A DNA stretch of 64,000 nucleotides from Clavelina lepadiformis (Eukaryota > Chordata > Ascidiacea > Aplousobranchia > Clavelinidae): the NCBI RefSeq assembly GCF_947623445.1, contig NC_135244.1, forward strand, positions 18,290,860-18,354,859, written 5' to 3'. Numbering within the stretch: the first letter of the stretch is position 1; every line of letters starts with the position of its first letter. A program made the position numbers and the translations under genes. The notes under the pieces were generated by a model. That model saw only the letters and a program-made list of their open reading frames with translations, did no database searches and was not told the DNA's origin. Of this stretch, positions 1-12,472 are shown piece after piece.

Positions 1-627
1 TGCGTTGGTGAAGTAAAATGACTAATGCGGTTGAGAACTTCATATCCATGCCAGCAACATTTGTGAGCAACTAGCCCAGGCAAGCTCTCACTGATGGAAA
101 ATAGAAAAGGTTATCGACGCTCATGTTAATGACGTAATTGGTTTCGCTTCCTTCGTACAAGCAGTTCAACAAAAAATTTACGTCTCGAAAGAAATGACAT
201 ATTCGCGAACCCTTGTGCTACAGTAAATCATTATTATCTTTAAAAAGATACTGTATAATGAATAATATAATGAAACTTGCAACTTAACTCGAGCTTGGCT
301 CCTTGCGTATAGGCTACAATATGCACGAAGTTTATTGACAACGTAGGTGTTAGAGGTCACCGGCACTACGGCAAGTTTATGAAACAATACGTGCTCTACC
401 AGACTAGTATTTTGCAATAAGTTCAACAAACTTGGAGCATGTCGCCACGCCTAAACATTTACGTAGGCCTGTACATTCATTATAAACTATAACATAATAT
501 TGTCAGGAAAGTAACGTTGATAAATGGCATGAATAAATTTAGAAATCATATAAAAGGTTGACATCCTTAGAATATTCAAATGGCAGTCTTCAATCCTAGT
601 TTGTATTTAGCGGCCAGTGTTCTTTCC
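1..627. other. Flanking DNA without a recognised gene
   Basis: AT-rich sequence downstream of the fibronectin type III gene. The short open frames here have no domain-like composition. The stretch just below position 628 should contain the 3' UTR of the minus-strand gene, but I see no clear AATAAA on that strand close to the stop. Confidence 0.5.
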
Positions 628-3600
628 TCATCCCGAGGTGATTGTTTCCAAGAAGGTCATTCGAGTTTCACCTTGTCCCACCTTATCGTGCCCGTTCATG
701 GTGATACCGTTCTTTGGTTGAAGTATGTGATTCTCTGCCTGTTTCTTTTCGACTCGATCTTCACAATTTATGGTCTGGTCATCGTCAGTATGTTGTTGGA
801 AAACCTCATTGTTTGTCTCTTCAGCGGGTGTAGAGCCGTCACTTGCACCGTCTTCTGGTTTCCCCGTCGTCTGTTCATCTTCCATAGACGGCTTCATTGT
901 GAGCTCATCTTCCACGGCGTCGCTTGTATCCGCATTTTCGGGCGTGTGGCTGGAAATGTGTTCTGGCTCCACTTGTTGCTCTCTCGAAACTCCGTTGGTT
1001 TTTGCACCATGAGTTAACTCATCGCCGCTGGAACAGACGTGGTCTGTTGAATGCAACTCTTCTGCGTCATTTGCTGCGGGGATAACATTGCTAAGTGGCC
1101 CCTCCATTTTGCCTTTTTCGACATCAACATGTCCAGGGTTGAACGGCTTGTCTTTTGGAACTGGAGAAGTTGTTACCACTCCGTGGATCTCTTCGCTTGT
1201 TTCCGTCTTTTGTGTATCACAAAGCGTGGTCAGACCATCTTCGCCGGTAGACGTAGTCTCGTTTTCAATTTGTGGAAATAGGCCTACTGCAGCGGGTTTC
1301 TGGGAGTTTGGTTTCTCAACTTTTGCAATATCCTCCGTATGTGGTTGATCCGCATTTTCATCTTCCATTGCTTCAGAAGATAATTTCGGGGAATCTTTTT
1401 CCACCACTGCTGCAGCTTCCTCGTTTCCAACCTGTTGCGTCTCGACTCTTTCAGGACAAGAGCCTGCATCGTTAGTCGGTGTCGACGTGAGTGTATCTAC
1501 GTCAAATACCGATGACGAAATTTCGTGATTTGGCGCGTCGTTATCGTTGTGAATGGCTTTCTCCTTTTTCTCTGTTATTAACCCCTGACTTTCAGGCTGG
1601 ATTTCTTCAACAACACCTCGTGTTGCGTCGACAGAATCGTCTTTAACGATCGATTCCTTCAGCGTGGCATCAATTACAGCGGTGTTGCTCTCTTTGAATG
1701 TGAGTGCGGATACTGCGGGTTCAGTGTGGTTGTCATCGACGTTTTTCCATGTTCCTTGCGCAACAATTGCTGACCCAGGCGAAGACGTTTTCTCATACAC
1801 CGGCTGAGCGCTCTCCTTGGTTTCGTTGAATTCGATAGGAGATATCACTTCAGATGTAGCTTCAACTGCAGGTATATCCGGTATATCTCCACGTAGGGGA
1901 ACTGAAGGTTCTTTCTGCATAGTCGACAATACTACATCCGCCTTGGAAGGATTAGCAACATCCGGAAGCGGTTGTTCAAACGGAGGAGCAAGCGTTGGTT
2001 GAGTGATTACCGCATCCTCCCCGACTCCAGCATCACCAACAGCTCTAAGACGGATGCCGTAAACAGTGTCCGAGTCCAAGTCGCAGAAAGTGTAACTGCT
2101 TGATCCTCCGTCATTTGGCGCGATCTTCTCCTGCTTAATCACGATTGGACTTTGCTCCTCGATTGGATCCCCGTTCTTTCTTAAACGAGTTAGGATGATC
2201 TCTACATCCTTGCAGTTTCCTTCAACGCCCCACCACTGTACCATGATGGTATCCATTGTCACAGCATTGGCGGGAACGTAGACATTCAAGACGTCACCTG
2301 GTTCTGGAAAAAGTATTTAAACAGTTTTAACTGACGAATACAACACACATCATATAACTTTACCAGCAAGTGAGATATTTGCTTTGAACTATTCCGGATT
2401 CACGCAACGGAAATCCAACTCTATGCAATATTTCCCCTTACTTGTGTATGTCTTTGCTGTTGACGGTTTCCCAATGACCTTGTGTGCGATTGGGATCACT
2501 TCTACCTCATAGTGTGATCCTGGAACCAGAGCACGAAATATGAATTCTGTCTGAGAAGTTTCTTGATAAAGAGACGAGGCTTGATCGCTTTCGTCATAGC
2601 TCCATATCTTTATTTTGTAATCATCTGCGCCGCTCTCTGGCGGCTTCCAGATTACTTTCACCGCCCGCTTGTCAATGGCTTGTGCTTGTAAATCCCGCAC
2701 CTGGGGTGGTCCTATTAAAAACGTCATTCGTGAATCAATTTAAAGTCTAAAAGATTAATTTCGTGATTGGTTTAGTGAAAAATTTTCACTTAGTATACGA
2801 TAAGTTACCTGTAATTTGTTTTCCACTTTTTCCGACGCTTTCAATTTTGTTACTGAGGGCAGTCACTGTAAATTTGTACACCGTGGCAGGATAAAGCCCA
2901 CCAAATGTGTGATCGGCATTTTCAGATGAGACCACTGCTTCGTGTGTGACCCCACCTTTAAAAACCATCATGTCTGCTATAACTTGCGTTTAATTACCCA
3001 CAAAAATTCTTTCTCGTGATTCGAGCTCGGGGCGAATTCTGTTCACCCATTACAAGTTAACCGCTTATTTGTACCTTTGCTTTTAGCAGTAACACGATAA
3101 CTGTCCACTCCACCCACACAAGGTTCCCAGGCGCATGTGATTTGTCTCCAGTTGCAACTGTCTTTGGGAAAGTATATCGACGGTACATGCTTCGGCTCTA
3201 TATATGGTATACATAAAAGAGACCTTATTATCTAAGATCAAAAACGCAGAGTTTTTCTATTACATGCTGACATATTTATAGATGATGAATAGTTTCTTTG
3301 CTTTGTTTGGTATCTACCATATAGCCTACATCTTACCGGTCCCGAAACATTTATCGACAGATGACGATTCCCTTCCGTCACGCATGGCTGCAACGTGCAC
3401 CCTATAAAGTGTGCCAGGCATCAGGTTTTCTAATTTGTATTGAGGTTTGTAAATGTTTTCAACTTTCCATGCCGCTTCCTGTTTATCGTCCCTTCTGCAA
3501 AACAAGATTATTTAAGCTAAATGAAGAAATATCGGTTCACAGAAAGCTTAAAATTCATATTGTTATTGACGAGGATGATATTTGGTGTGACTGGTGTCTA

Positions 3601-6357
3601 ATACAGGCCTAATTCCCATGACCAGTGTTTTTTTTAAGGTGTTTTGGGGGACCGAAACGGTCCCCCAAATTTCTCCAGCGGTTTCCCAAAGTTTGGGAAA
3701 TAATTCGTTTAAGCAAATATGGCTATTTTTTGGTATTTAAATGAAACACTTGCGGTCTCTTAAAACTGCTTAGCGGTCACCCAAACCAAACCTTAAAAAA
3801 AAACCTGCCCATGACATAAACGCCCCAAATCTAGCGCTATACTTCCGGCTTACTCAACCTGATAATGATGACGTAATGGTCCATTCTTCCTGCTGCAGGG
3901 GGCCATTTTACGAGTTGACTGGTGCATGTGCGTTCATGCTCCAGGAATTCTAAATCTCCGCACATTCCCGGTTCTGGTTTTCAACGCAAAAGCAAGTGAG
4001 TTATTGAATTTTTACCAATTTCCATGACTCTGTTTGACTATCAGTAAACATTTAGGTCAAATAAGATGTATTAATCAAATGACGCTAGTGTTTATACCTG
4101 TCGCAAACACAAATTTCGCTCTTTTGCTGTGTTTATCTTTTGCGTTGGAAACGATTCCAACTGTATATGTGGTTCCTGGTATTAGCCCTTTAAAAAATTT
4201 AAAAGGTTTCAAAACGGACTTTTCCTTATTTAAATGACACCATATAGTTTAAAACCGAGAAACTCAAACTGAATGGAAAAGTCAGCATCCATCGTTGGCT
4301 TCATCCCATACTCGCACTGCTCACCAGTAAATTTATATTCATTTGTGTTGAGCCCACGAGGTGACGTCTCTCCTACCACCCCGTCCTTTGGTGTTAAAAA
4401 TAAATCATAGTCGTCTACGTCGCCACCGGCAGACAGCCACGTGATCACCGCCTCTTCCGGTCCGATTCCACGAACACTGATTCCAGTTGCTTCCAGCGGT
4501 ACTGGTAAGAAATAAAATAAAGTGTAACGGAAGAGTTGAAAACACTTGAGAAACTCTTAGACTTTTATGGTTTAACCAACCTACAAATGAAATGTTTGAT
4601 TACCTACTCTACTTGTCCTGGCCATCTACAGTAGGCTGTGGTTCTGGTTACTTTATTGTATGTACCTGTGCATTGTGAATATGTTTGTGGTCTACTGCTG
4701 GCGTCTAAAACATTGCTCGTTATCTTGCAGTTGTACAAACGCCCTGGGGTCAGACCGTTGAAGATATATGATGTCCGTGTAAGCTTTTCAATGATAACAG
4801 GTTCCCCTCCAAAGTATAATAGTTAATTTAGAAAACGTTTGAAATAAACTAGTTTTACATTGGATAAGCTAAAAGATTGATTTAAAGCTGTGTTATTAAA
4901 AATTTACCGATTAAGGCATTATTGCCCAAACAAACACCTACTTGGGCGTTTTGTACATTCGGTCAATTCGAGAGTATAACTGTCCACTTTTCCCTCTGGT
5001 TTTTTCCATTTTAACGCCATCTCATGATGCGTTACGTCGTTGAATATTAAATCGCACACGTGACGAGGTGCTAAAGACGTTAAAGTAAACAATTAGGCGA
5101 TATTTTAAATCTAAATCAAAAAGGAATATATCAGAACAGTAAAACAAAAAAATGATTATTTTAGATTGTTCTAGTCGTAGAATTCTATTCAGTAAACAAG
5201 GAAAAAGAAATCTTAAGATGTAAACTTTCATTGTCACGAAATCGAAATACCGTATTTTTTGACAGATCTGCATAAACTATTTATTTGCCTGTTTTAATTT
5301 TCCCAGTGAGTGGTTCACTTTTTGCACCCTGGACAACGGTCCGGATATTCACTTCGTATTCTGTTCCAGGTACAAGTCCTTTGAAAAGCTGGCTGGTTTG
5401 CCTCAAGTTTCTAATCTGCGTTGCGCACGTCACACCCACATCGGGTGCAAGGTCAATTTCGTACTCGCGATGTCTGCTCTTGCAATGTTTCCAGTAAACT
5501 TTGAAAGCCTCGCTGTTGTTATCGTTGGAGAATCTGATTTCTCGTGGCGGTCGAGGCACTAAGCAAAAGTCAAAAGTATCTCAATAAATTGTAGATTAAA
5601 AAGAAGCATGTCATTGTCTGGCAAGTTACATGTTGTAACGTATCCGGTAGCACATGGTCCCTTGTTCCCGTAATCATCGGTTGCTATCACGCCAACTGTG
5701 TATGTAGTGCTTGGTTTGAGTCTTGTAAAAGTGTGGTCTGAACGAGGCAGAGCTCTAAGCTGAAATAAAACCGCATTATACACTTGTTAGCGTTTCCGAG
5801 GCTATTTCATATTAATAATTATGTACTTCAATGAACAGTCATAATTACCAGTGATTTTGATTTGACGTGGTCTGGGGGAAATAATCGGACTTGATACGAG
5901 GCAGCAAGTAAGTCCTCAGGTGGATCCCATTTTACTCGAAACGAGTTGGTTGTAACTTCGTCAAAGTTAAAGTTTCGAACGTAGTCGATAACTGAAAAAG
6001 AACAAAAAACGCTCAAGCTTGCATTGGCTTTCACAGGTGCCAACCAGCAAAGGTGTTTACGTTTCAAGCAATTAGGATGCAATCTGTCTAACACCTACAC
6101 TACAAGTGAAACGAAAACAATACTTTGTGTGATATCACACTCCTTCTTAATTCTTAAAACAATTCAAAAAGCAGGTGTGCACGCTAAAATTTTCAACTTA
6201 CCGTCATCCTCCACACTTTGTAACGTGCCTCCAGAAGAGTAGGAAGACTGAGAAATAAACGAAAGACCACTTCTTGACCTCACTGGAGCAACTTTGCTTG
6301 GCCTACTTCCCATTACGCTAATGTAATTTGAAGGCTGATAGCCCGCTTCAACCGAGT
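628..6357 (-). CDS. Eight-repeat fibronectin type III protein with long acidic tail (5' end incomplete)
   Basis: Fourteen phase-compatible exons: 6202-6357, 5849-5991, 5630-5759, 5289-5558, 4942-5070, 4666-4806, 4325-4501, 4098-4187, 3859-3973, 3337-3494, 3075-3197, 2809-2973, 2442-2711 and 628-2297, about 1,245 residues. Eight tandem FN3 domains of about 90 residues are visible. Each has the conserved Trp early (for example VKWDPP, VIWKPP, ITWLSAGG) and the L-x-P-G/S-T-x-Y strand near its end (GLVPGTEYEV, GLIPGTTYTV, LMPGTLYRV). Introns tend to fall at domain borders in phase 1, as expected for shuffled FN3 modules. After the eighth domain comes a tail of about 450 residues rich in Glu, Asp, Thr and Ser, ending in a stop at 628-630. 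I see no membrane segment or kinase/phosphatase domain. The first exon read carries an EAGYQPSNYI stretch resembling the end of an SH3 domain. FN3 repeats usually mediate adhesion or scaffolding; the specific gene is not recognised. The intron between 5070 and 5289 appears to use a GC donor. Confidence 0.8.
3623..3807. mobile_element. Short hAT-like non-autonomous transposon with perfect 8-bp target duplication
   Basis: A 185-bp element in an intron of the FN3 gene. It begins CAGTGTTTTTTTTAAGG and ends as the near-inverse (CCTTAAAAAAAAACCTG), and it is flanked on both sides by the identical octamer CCCATGAC (3615-3622 and 3808-3815). The CAG terminus and 8-bp duplication fit hAT elements. It has no coding capacity. 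The intact duplication suggests a recent insertion. Confidence 0.8.
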
Positions 6358-6504
6358 CTTTAATAAACTTTTTAAAATTTGTTGAAGTATTTCACAGATC
6401 TATCATTAAAAGATCATTAAAAATACATGTCTTATTACCTTTGATGACAATGTGAAAGAAAGTATGACTAGCTCAAAACGACTCAGCCTGATTCAGAAGC
6501 TTAC

Positions 6505-6693
6505 ATGATAATACTACTGACGACAACATACAACGATTACACAAAGTAACGCATATGATATGTAGAGGTCGTGTCTGAATAATAGTGGTAGCCTTGGATA
6601 TCTTGTCGAACAAAAATATCGCTGTATTGTCTTCGCATGCCATCCATGTAACCTGATACCAACGACTGACTTCGTAAAGATCGACAAAGTGTC
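6505..6693 (-). CDS. Candidate additional 5' exon of the FN3 gene
   Basis: This block lies upstream of the FN3 gene on the same strand. It is flanked by a polypyrimidine-AG acceptor at its high-coordinate end and a GTAAGC donor at 6504, and its phase would join to the exon ending at 6357. Two of its reading frames are open (one reading HFVDLYEV, the other DGMRRQYSDIF), so the true frame is undecided. It could equally be the end of another transcript, since one frame terminates at 6537. No domain is recognised. Confidence 0.25.
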
Positions 6694-7324
6694 CTGGAAT
6701 TTAAAATGAATAAATCATCCAACCTTATACGACAGGGGGTTTTCGTCATTTAAAAGGGCGCATGCCCATGATTATTTGTTGTTTTGTACTTGCTGTTATT
6801 TTACGCAACAACAGCCAGCGTCCCATCTTGCTGTTAAAACGCAACTGCATTGACATTGTTTTCGTGGCAAGACTTACCATAACCTAGATTCTAACATGTT
6901 TTTAGTTTACACCATGGTTGCTAAAAAACTTTGCTTTCTTCTGCATTTTACCAACCACCGTTTCAAACCGACCGTTGTTATAATGTATTGACAATGATTT
7001 ATTTCAGAACTAGATTAATGTCGCAATAGTCTCATTTCGATTAACATCTATTTGGTGTTTTGTCTGAGTCGACACAGTTTGCAAGGTTTCGTTTTACTTA
7101 CAATACAAGTTTGACTTTGTTTTGTCAGTATTTCGTATGTTCAGAGACTCAATGCAATGCAAATAACAAAATTCTGCACACAAAATAGCAAACGTTTAAG
7201 ACAAGCTTTAAACGCGTTCTTTGGAGGAAATTAACACACTTGTTCTTTTTTAAATAACATTTTATTAAAGGAGTAAATTAAAACAAAAATTAAACCAATT
7301 ATTATATTTCGAGAACCTCAACAG
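6694..7324. other. Intergenic DNA, no gene seen
   Basis: AT-rich spacer between the FN3 gene and the first bHLH gene; both lie on the minus strand. A minus-strand AATAAA near 7260 is a plausible poly(A) signal for the bHLH gene. Nothing else is recognised. Confidence 0.5.
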
Positions 7325-7382
7325 AACATCGCACTTTATACTTTCATGCTAATTTTTAATGAAAAGCAATGCGATAAAATAA

Positions 7383-8534
7383 TCACGCAACATTCAACCC
7401 ATAAACAGACAACAGGCAGTCGTAGTCGGAACTATCCGGCTGCAATAATTTGTTCTTCGGCGATGACATAATTTCCTCCAGATCTGCAAACGTCTGATCA
7501 TCGGAAGCATTCTCTGGTAAAATATAAGCGTCTGTACAAACACCAGCGTCAAGAAGAATGTTATTTTGCCAAACGCTTTCTCCCACTAAAGGGTATGTAA
7601 CCTGTCGCTTTGAACTAATTTGGTGTTGTTGCTCCACGCTGCCAACGGTGTAAGAGCAGGGATTCCATTGCAAATTAACTTCTGCACGGTGGTGCGCTTG
7701 TGTTTGAAAATTTCTTTTCGTGAAAAGTTGCTCTTTAGAATGAAAAACATCGTTGCTTGCCTGCGAGCCGAAAGCATTAGTTTGAATATACGCCGATTGA
7801 TTTCCTGCAGCACATTGGCGCTCTGAGAAATTAGGATGTTGTAGTACAGTAGATTGCGCTGGTAGAGAGTACGGGATTTGCTGTAAGTATTGTTCGGAAC
7901 AAGCTGTTGGGTTTTGAAATTGGTGAGCTCCGACGGTGGAAGCGCAATGCTGGAGCCCGAGCGATTGTCGATGCATCCTGAAATTGGACTCTTTGGATTG
8001 GGCGGCCGAAAACTCAGTCGGGATTAAATCCGGTCGTGGTCTTGCAGGACATTGATTGCCTGGAATACTTCCAGCTTCCGCTGCTTCCATTGCGTTCATC
8101 ACCACCTCGTCTTCTTCGCGACACCAGAATCTGTTGCGGTCGTTCCAGTCTCGTTTGTCTCTCAAGCAATCTTGGAGGAATTTGATGTAACGAATAGCCA
8201 GCTATATGCATATTAAGGAGAATGTCATGTCTAAGAAACATATTTTACTGAGACGGATAAACATAATTAGGTTTAGGACTGATCTTATACATAACTTAAT
8301 GTGGCAAATAATCTTCATTCGAATATCTTCTTATTTTGCGCAAGAAAAACTTACCTGAAGCGTTTGCTTTTTATGGAGTTTTCTGTTTTGCGTCAATCGA
8401 ATTGGAATGACGCTTTGCAGATCATCGATTGCGTCATTAAACATTCGGAGTCTTTCTCGTTCTTTGCCAGCTGCTTGCGTGCGTCTAATCTTCATTGAGA
8501 CGTTTGAGGTATTTTCAGGACTTTTTCGTTTCAT
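7383..8534 (-). CDS. Class A bHLH transcription factor, copy A (Twist-related-like)
   Basis: Two exons, 8355-8534 and 7383-8201, joined by GT-AG in phase 0, encode 332 residues. Exon 1 carries the basic region, helix 1 and loop (RERERLRMFNDA, then VIPIRLTQNRKLHKKQTLQ). Exon 2 begins with helix 2 (LAIRYIKFLQDCL) followed by a short conserved KRDWNDRNRFWC extension. The rest is Gln/Ser-rich and probably disordered, ending in a conserved C-terminus (SVYGLNVA). The product should bind E-boxes as a dimer in the nucleus. The Asn that usually precedes the RER of class A bHLH proteins is Ala here. Three clustered divergent copies and the helix 2 sequence suggest the ascidian Twist-related (Twist-like 1) family, which specifies mesenchyme; that name is inference. 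The ATG at 8534 is shared with copy B. Confidence 0.88.
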
Positions 8535-8559
8535 TCCGCGTGTTTCTACCCGCCTTAAA

Positions 8560-9113
8560 AAATCCTAATAATGATAAAACAAGTTTTATAAATATAAAAT
8601 AAGACTCAAACATCTTACTGACGACGTCGAAGCTTTTTCAACTAACTTATTAGCACACACAATAGTAAAGATTGATTTTAAAATCATAGTCTACCATGTT
8701 ACAGGGGTCGATAATTTCGACGTTGCTTGAACGCGTGTTATCAAGAGCTTTGATAACAAATGATGTCTGTCGATAGCAAACCAACTCATGCCTTTGATAC
8801 CAAATCATTGTCTTAAGTCAAAGGAAAACTTTTTTCTTTTCCTTAATTTCCTATACCAGTCTTTTTTTAGCACTTCTGCAAATATTTGTGACGTGGTTAT
8901 GCTTCTGTTCTTTTCACGACGGTAAATCTCTGGCCACAAGTGTGAAGGCTTTAATTCAAGTTACCTACGTGGTCGACTGTGCGCTTCCGAATCGACGGCG
9001 CTTTGATGCTTGAAACACCGCGGAAATTTAGCGGAAAGATTATGGTCTGGGTATGATTCCTGTGCACACCAACCAGTCCTGCAATAGGATTTAGAAAATT
9101 AGTCGAGAGTTTG
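8560..9113 (-). promoter_or_regulatory. Upstream region of bHLH copy A conserved with copy B
   Basis: Non-coding DNA upstream of copy A that matches, in inverted orientation, the DNA upstream of copy B (16783-17350). The shared blocks include an inverted repeat of GATA-type sites, GTTATCAA - 5 bp - TTGATAAC (8737-8757 here, 17142-17162 in copy B), lying about 200 bp upstream of each ATG. Further TTATC/GATAA motifs and a GCGGAAAG (ETS-like) motif are also shared. Promoter or enhancer function is inferred from position and conservation. Confidence 0.55.
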
Positions 9114-12100
9114 TTCTTTACGATCGCGACGATACGACGGATACACTCATCCAAGGTGCAATCAAAAATTATAATGTGTTGAAATTATGACAATTTTGGG
9201 ATGACATAATAAATAAGATACCGCAAAATAAGAAACAAAATCTGTGGGTTCATAACTTTTTCTATTCATCTTAAGATCTCAATCGTTATTCAAGCTTTTT
9301 ACATGATAAAGAACAAACTTACTGCAATATCAGATGCAGCTTTTGTTCCAAATCCAGGCAACATGCTGTGGTTATCAAAAAGTACAACTTTTGATTCAAT
9401 TTCACGCTAAGAACCACACTTATCTCCACTGATGTTTGTTTGTATATTGTTTTTTCGCAGTTTATAAAACAAACAATACTCTGTAAAAGTGTAAATAGTT
9501 TGTTCAGCTGATTAGTTTTTTATTTACTTATTAAAGCCCAAACTGTTTTCACTTCTGAAGTTCTTCAATTTTAAAATTGTTACGGAAAATGAGCTAAACG
9601 CAGCATGACTGTTAAATATCAATTTACTGAAACAGACAACCCACCGTTTTCAGCCGTTATATCAAAGTGAAATGATAAATAACTAAAGCTCTGAAACGTC
9701 AGAAAAATATCTCCATACTAGTAATTACCCAGAAAAAACAACCAGCAGTTATTGTCGATTACAGTTTGTCTGCGGAAATTTACTCACCAAATTTTGACTT
9801 TGTGGCAATTTATTAACCAAATTCGTTGCCATTTTGCATGTGGATACGTGTCTCGATCTGAAAAGCAGTTCTCACTTTATTACTTCGTTTTGACTTTTGT
9901 AATACAGTATTATCACTTCTTAAGTTTTTGCCAGTCGTCTTATCGCCTGCATTTAAATACTTCCTATAAGACAAGCAAGTCCCATTCCTGTCTGCTTAAA
10001 ACATTTTCACGCCCGTCTTTCAAGTATACAGGATTGTAACAACGTCTGAGACTAAACAACAGAATAGTTTGTAACTTATAAATTTAATAACTTTTATATT
10101 TTTGTGTCAGTTAGCTTCATGATACAATTTTGTTTTTAATGCAGACAATTTTCATTTAAAACTTGCATATTTCAGCAATTTACAAAACGGAAAATCTGAT
10201 AGAGAAAATTGAAATCATTTTTTGCCATAAGCGTATTTTAAAATAATGTTAAAGATTTGCATAAGCTGGCTAAAGCTGTATATTAAGGCGTCACCCATCA
10301 ATATGAGAATCAGTATATCAACCAAGCAGCCGAGATTATTCTTCTCTGCAAAAAATAACTTTGAAGTCAGCAGTTAACAAAGTATTGCATGTGCATATTA
10401 TAGTCAGTCTTCAAGACAATTTTCATTAAAATGGCAAATATTCCGTAAAAATGAAGAAAATAACTTACCACGTTACTTTTGGGATTAACGAGTATAAGAT
10501 TGTTATTACCACAATCGTTACATACATGTTAATATTTCTGAATATTTTACGTAGAATTAAAGCCTTTTTTAACAAATCGATCAGCTATAAGCTTATTACT
10601 CGAGCATGTCATTTTGATCACAATGAAATATGTCGAGAAAAATTAGGAGATGTCTATTTGTTTATTAACATCAGCAGTTTATATTTCGTATTTTGCACGC
10701 GCTATTGTTTATCTTGTTAGCCTTATTAGCAAATTTACAATTTACTTGTTGATAGATTTTCACTTTTCTATCCAAACAAATATTGTTTGTTTTGACCGCG
10801 TGGTTCACTTTCAACTAAATACACTCATGCAAGTTGGAGCGATGTTGGAGCAAGAACTTACTTTTGTTCTTTATTTCGTATAAAAGTTATTCTTTGTTGT
10901 GTTTTTGTTATATCTTGTTATTCTTGTTTTTGTTATAAAAGTTATTCTTTATTGTGTCGCACACTCGCATTGCACGACTGCTGTTGCATGAAGTGGGAAG
11001 AAAGGAGTACTTTTGTATCTGCCATAACGCGTTGCTCCACGTGCACGAACTATTCCCAATTTTAATATTATATCTGCATTGGTGCTACTATATAAAACGT
11101 TTATGTTATATATTTGCACCGAGCTATATCCGTTGTGCAAGTTACGAGTGATATACAATTTATGCGCGCATTTTTAAAATTATTTTTCCTTTTTTTATTG
11201 TAGGCTATTGCCTACAATATAATTGATATCGATACAAAGATTTGACTGATTAAGCTGGCCGCGTTATAACGGTATTAGATCCTGATGAAGTGAGTGTACC
11301 ACGTTACTCAAATACATCAGCAAATGGCCTATATATGAGGTTAGCTACTGTATATTACAATTTGGACGATATCATACAAATTATACAGCTATATTTTGGA
11401 TGAATAATATAGTCAAAGATCATGCTGCGTTTAGTTTTAACGATATTTTTGACTATATTATTAAAATATGACAAAGAATACAACTTGTATGACTTTACAT
11501 GATATGTGTATATTCTAGTCGTCATAGTTAAGCTATATATCTGTTATAGTCAAAATCTTTTATAATCTGTAACTGTAAACTCTCGAAATTACTTTTGCAC
11601 TATCGCGAATATGTTTTTATATCTTTTATTCATCATTAATGCAAGAAACAAATGAATTTCCACGCAAAAATTACGACTATATCTTGGGCTCATCGAATTA
11701 ATTACACAAGAATTTGTAACTCGAATACACATAAATATAAAAAAAAATTTTCTTTGGTTTTAATTAAATCACACTTTGAAAGTAGCAAAAAAGCACTTTG
11801 AAAGCAATAAAAGGTTGGTAAAGGCTAAATTTTCTGCTGGAACGACGTCTCAAAAGCTTGTGATGAACGTCGTCATTTGAAAAAAGGGAAAAAGCAAAAC
11901 ATTTCGTATTCGACAGTTCGTGTTACTCAAATATAGTACTTCTTGTACTGGATTATAAATAATACAAAATTATGATGAACATTTAGCTAAGACTCGTTTG
12001 CAGAGAAATTCTGTTCAAAGACATTTAAGTGAAAGGAGTTTTTATATGTCTTACATCAATACATCACAAGCCTATTCTAATGTGAAATAGAACGTTTTTG

Positions 12101-12300
12101 TTATCATCACTTATAAATTTTCCAAATTTAAAAATTTCAAATTTCGAAGGCGAGATTCCCTGTGCAGACAATCTCGTAACGCGGAAAAAGTTAGCAGCCA
12201 CATTTCATTTGTTGAGAAAATAAGTTTTTTCACCCACTTTTTTACTTTAACTAAAGTTTTAAAAAATACAACTTATATGAGGATAACACACTATCATAAA
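9114..12300. other. Intergenic DNA, no gene recognised
   Basis: About 3.2 kb of AT-rich sequence between the duplicated bHLH upstream region and the 3' end of the OST-alpha-like gene. Open frames are short and lack domain-like composition. The only structure noted is a short tandem duplication near 10.9 kb. A minus-strand AATAAA near 12321 probably ends the OST-alpha-like transcript. Part of this DNA may serve as regulatory sequence for the divergent bHLH genes. Confidence 0.5.
10878..10957. repeat. Local direct repeat, period about 54 bp
   Basis: The motif TATAAAAGTTATTCTTT followed by (G/A)TTGTGT occurs twice, about 54 bp apart, with T-rich related sequence between. It looks like a small tandem duplication. 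Confidence 0.6.
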
Positions 12301-12472
12301 ACTGTATTTAAGTCATCAAATTTTATTTCGTCATATTTTAAACTATAACTGAGATGTGCAATTGTGCTATGAAGTATTACCATCTCCTCTTATAGTCTTG
12401 CGTGGAATGTAAATGTATTCAAAATTATCAAGAAGTAGGCTATCAGGTATAAGTAAAATCGAAAAGCAGCGC

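Larger units (their letters stand above)
7325..9113. repeat. Left arm of an inverted gene duplication
   Basis: The reverse complement of this interval aligns with 16783-18522. The alignment covers the 3' UTR, both exons and the intron of a bHLH gene and about 450 bp upstream of its start codon. Similarity stops abruptly near 9113 and 16783 on the upstream side, and near 7325 and 18522 downstream of the stop codon. The arms face away from each other (divergent genes) around a 7.7-kb centre. Confidence 0.9.

Noticed and set aside
580-1475. Several plus-strand open frames
   Set aside because: They are antisense shadows of the acidic tail exon of the FN3 gene.
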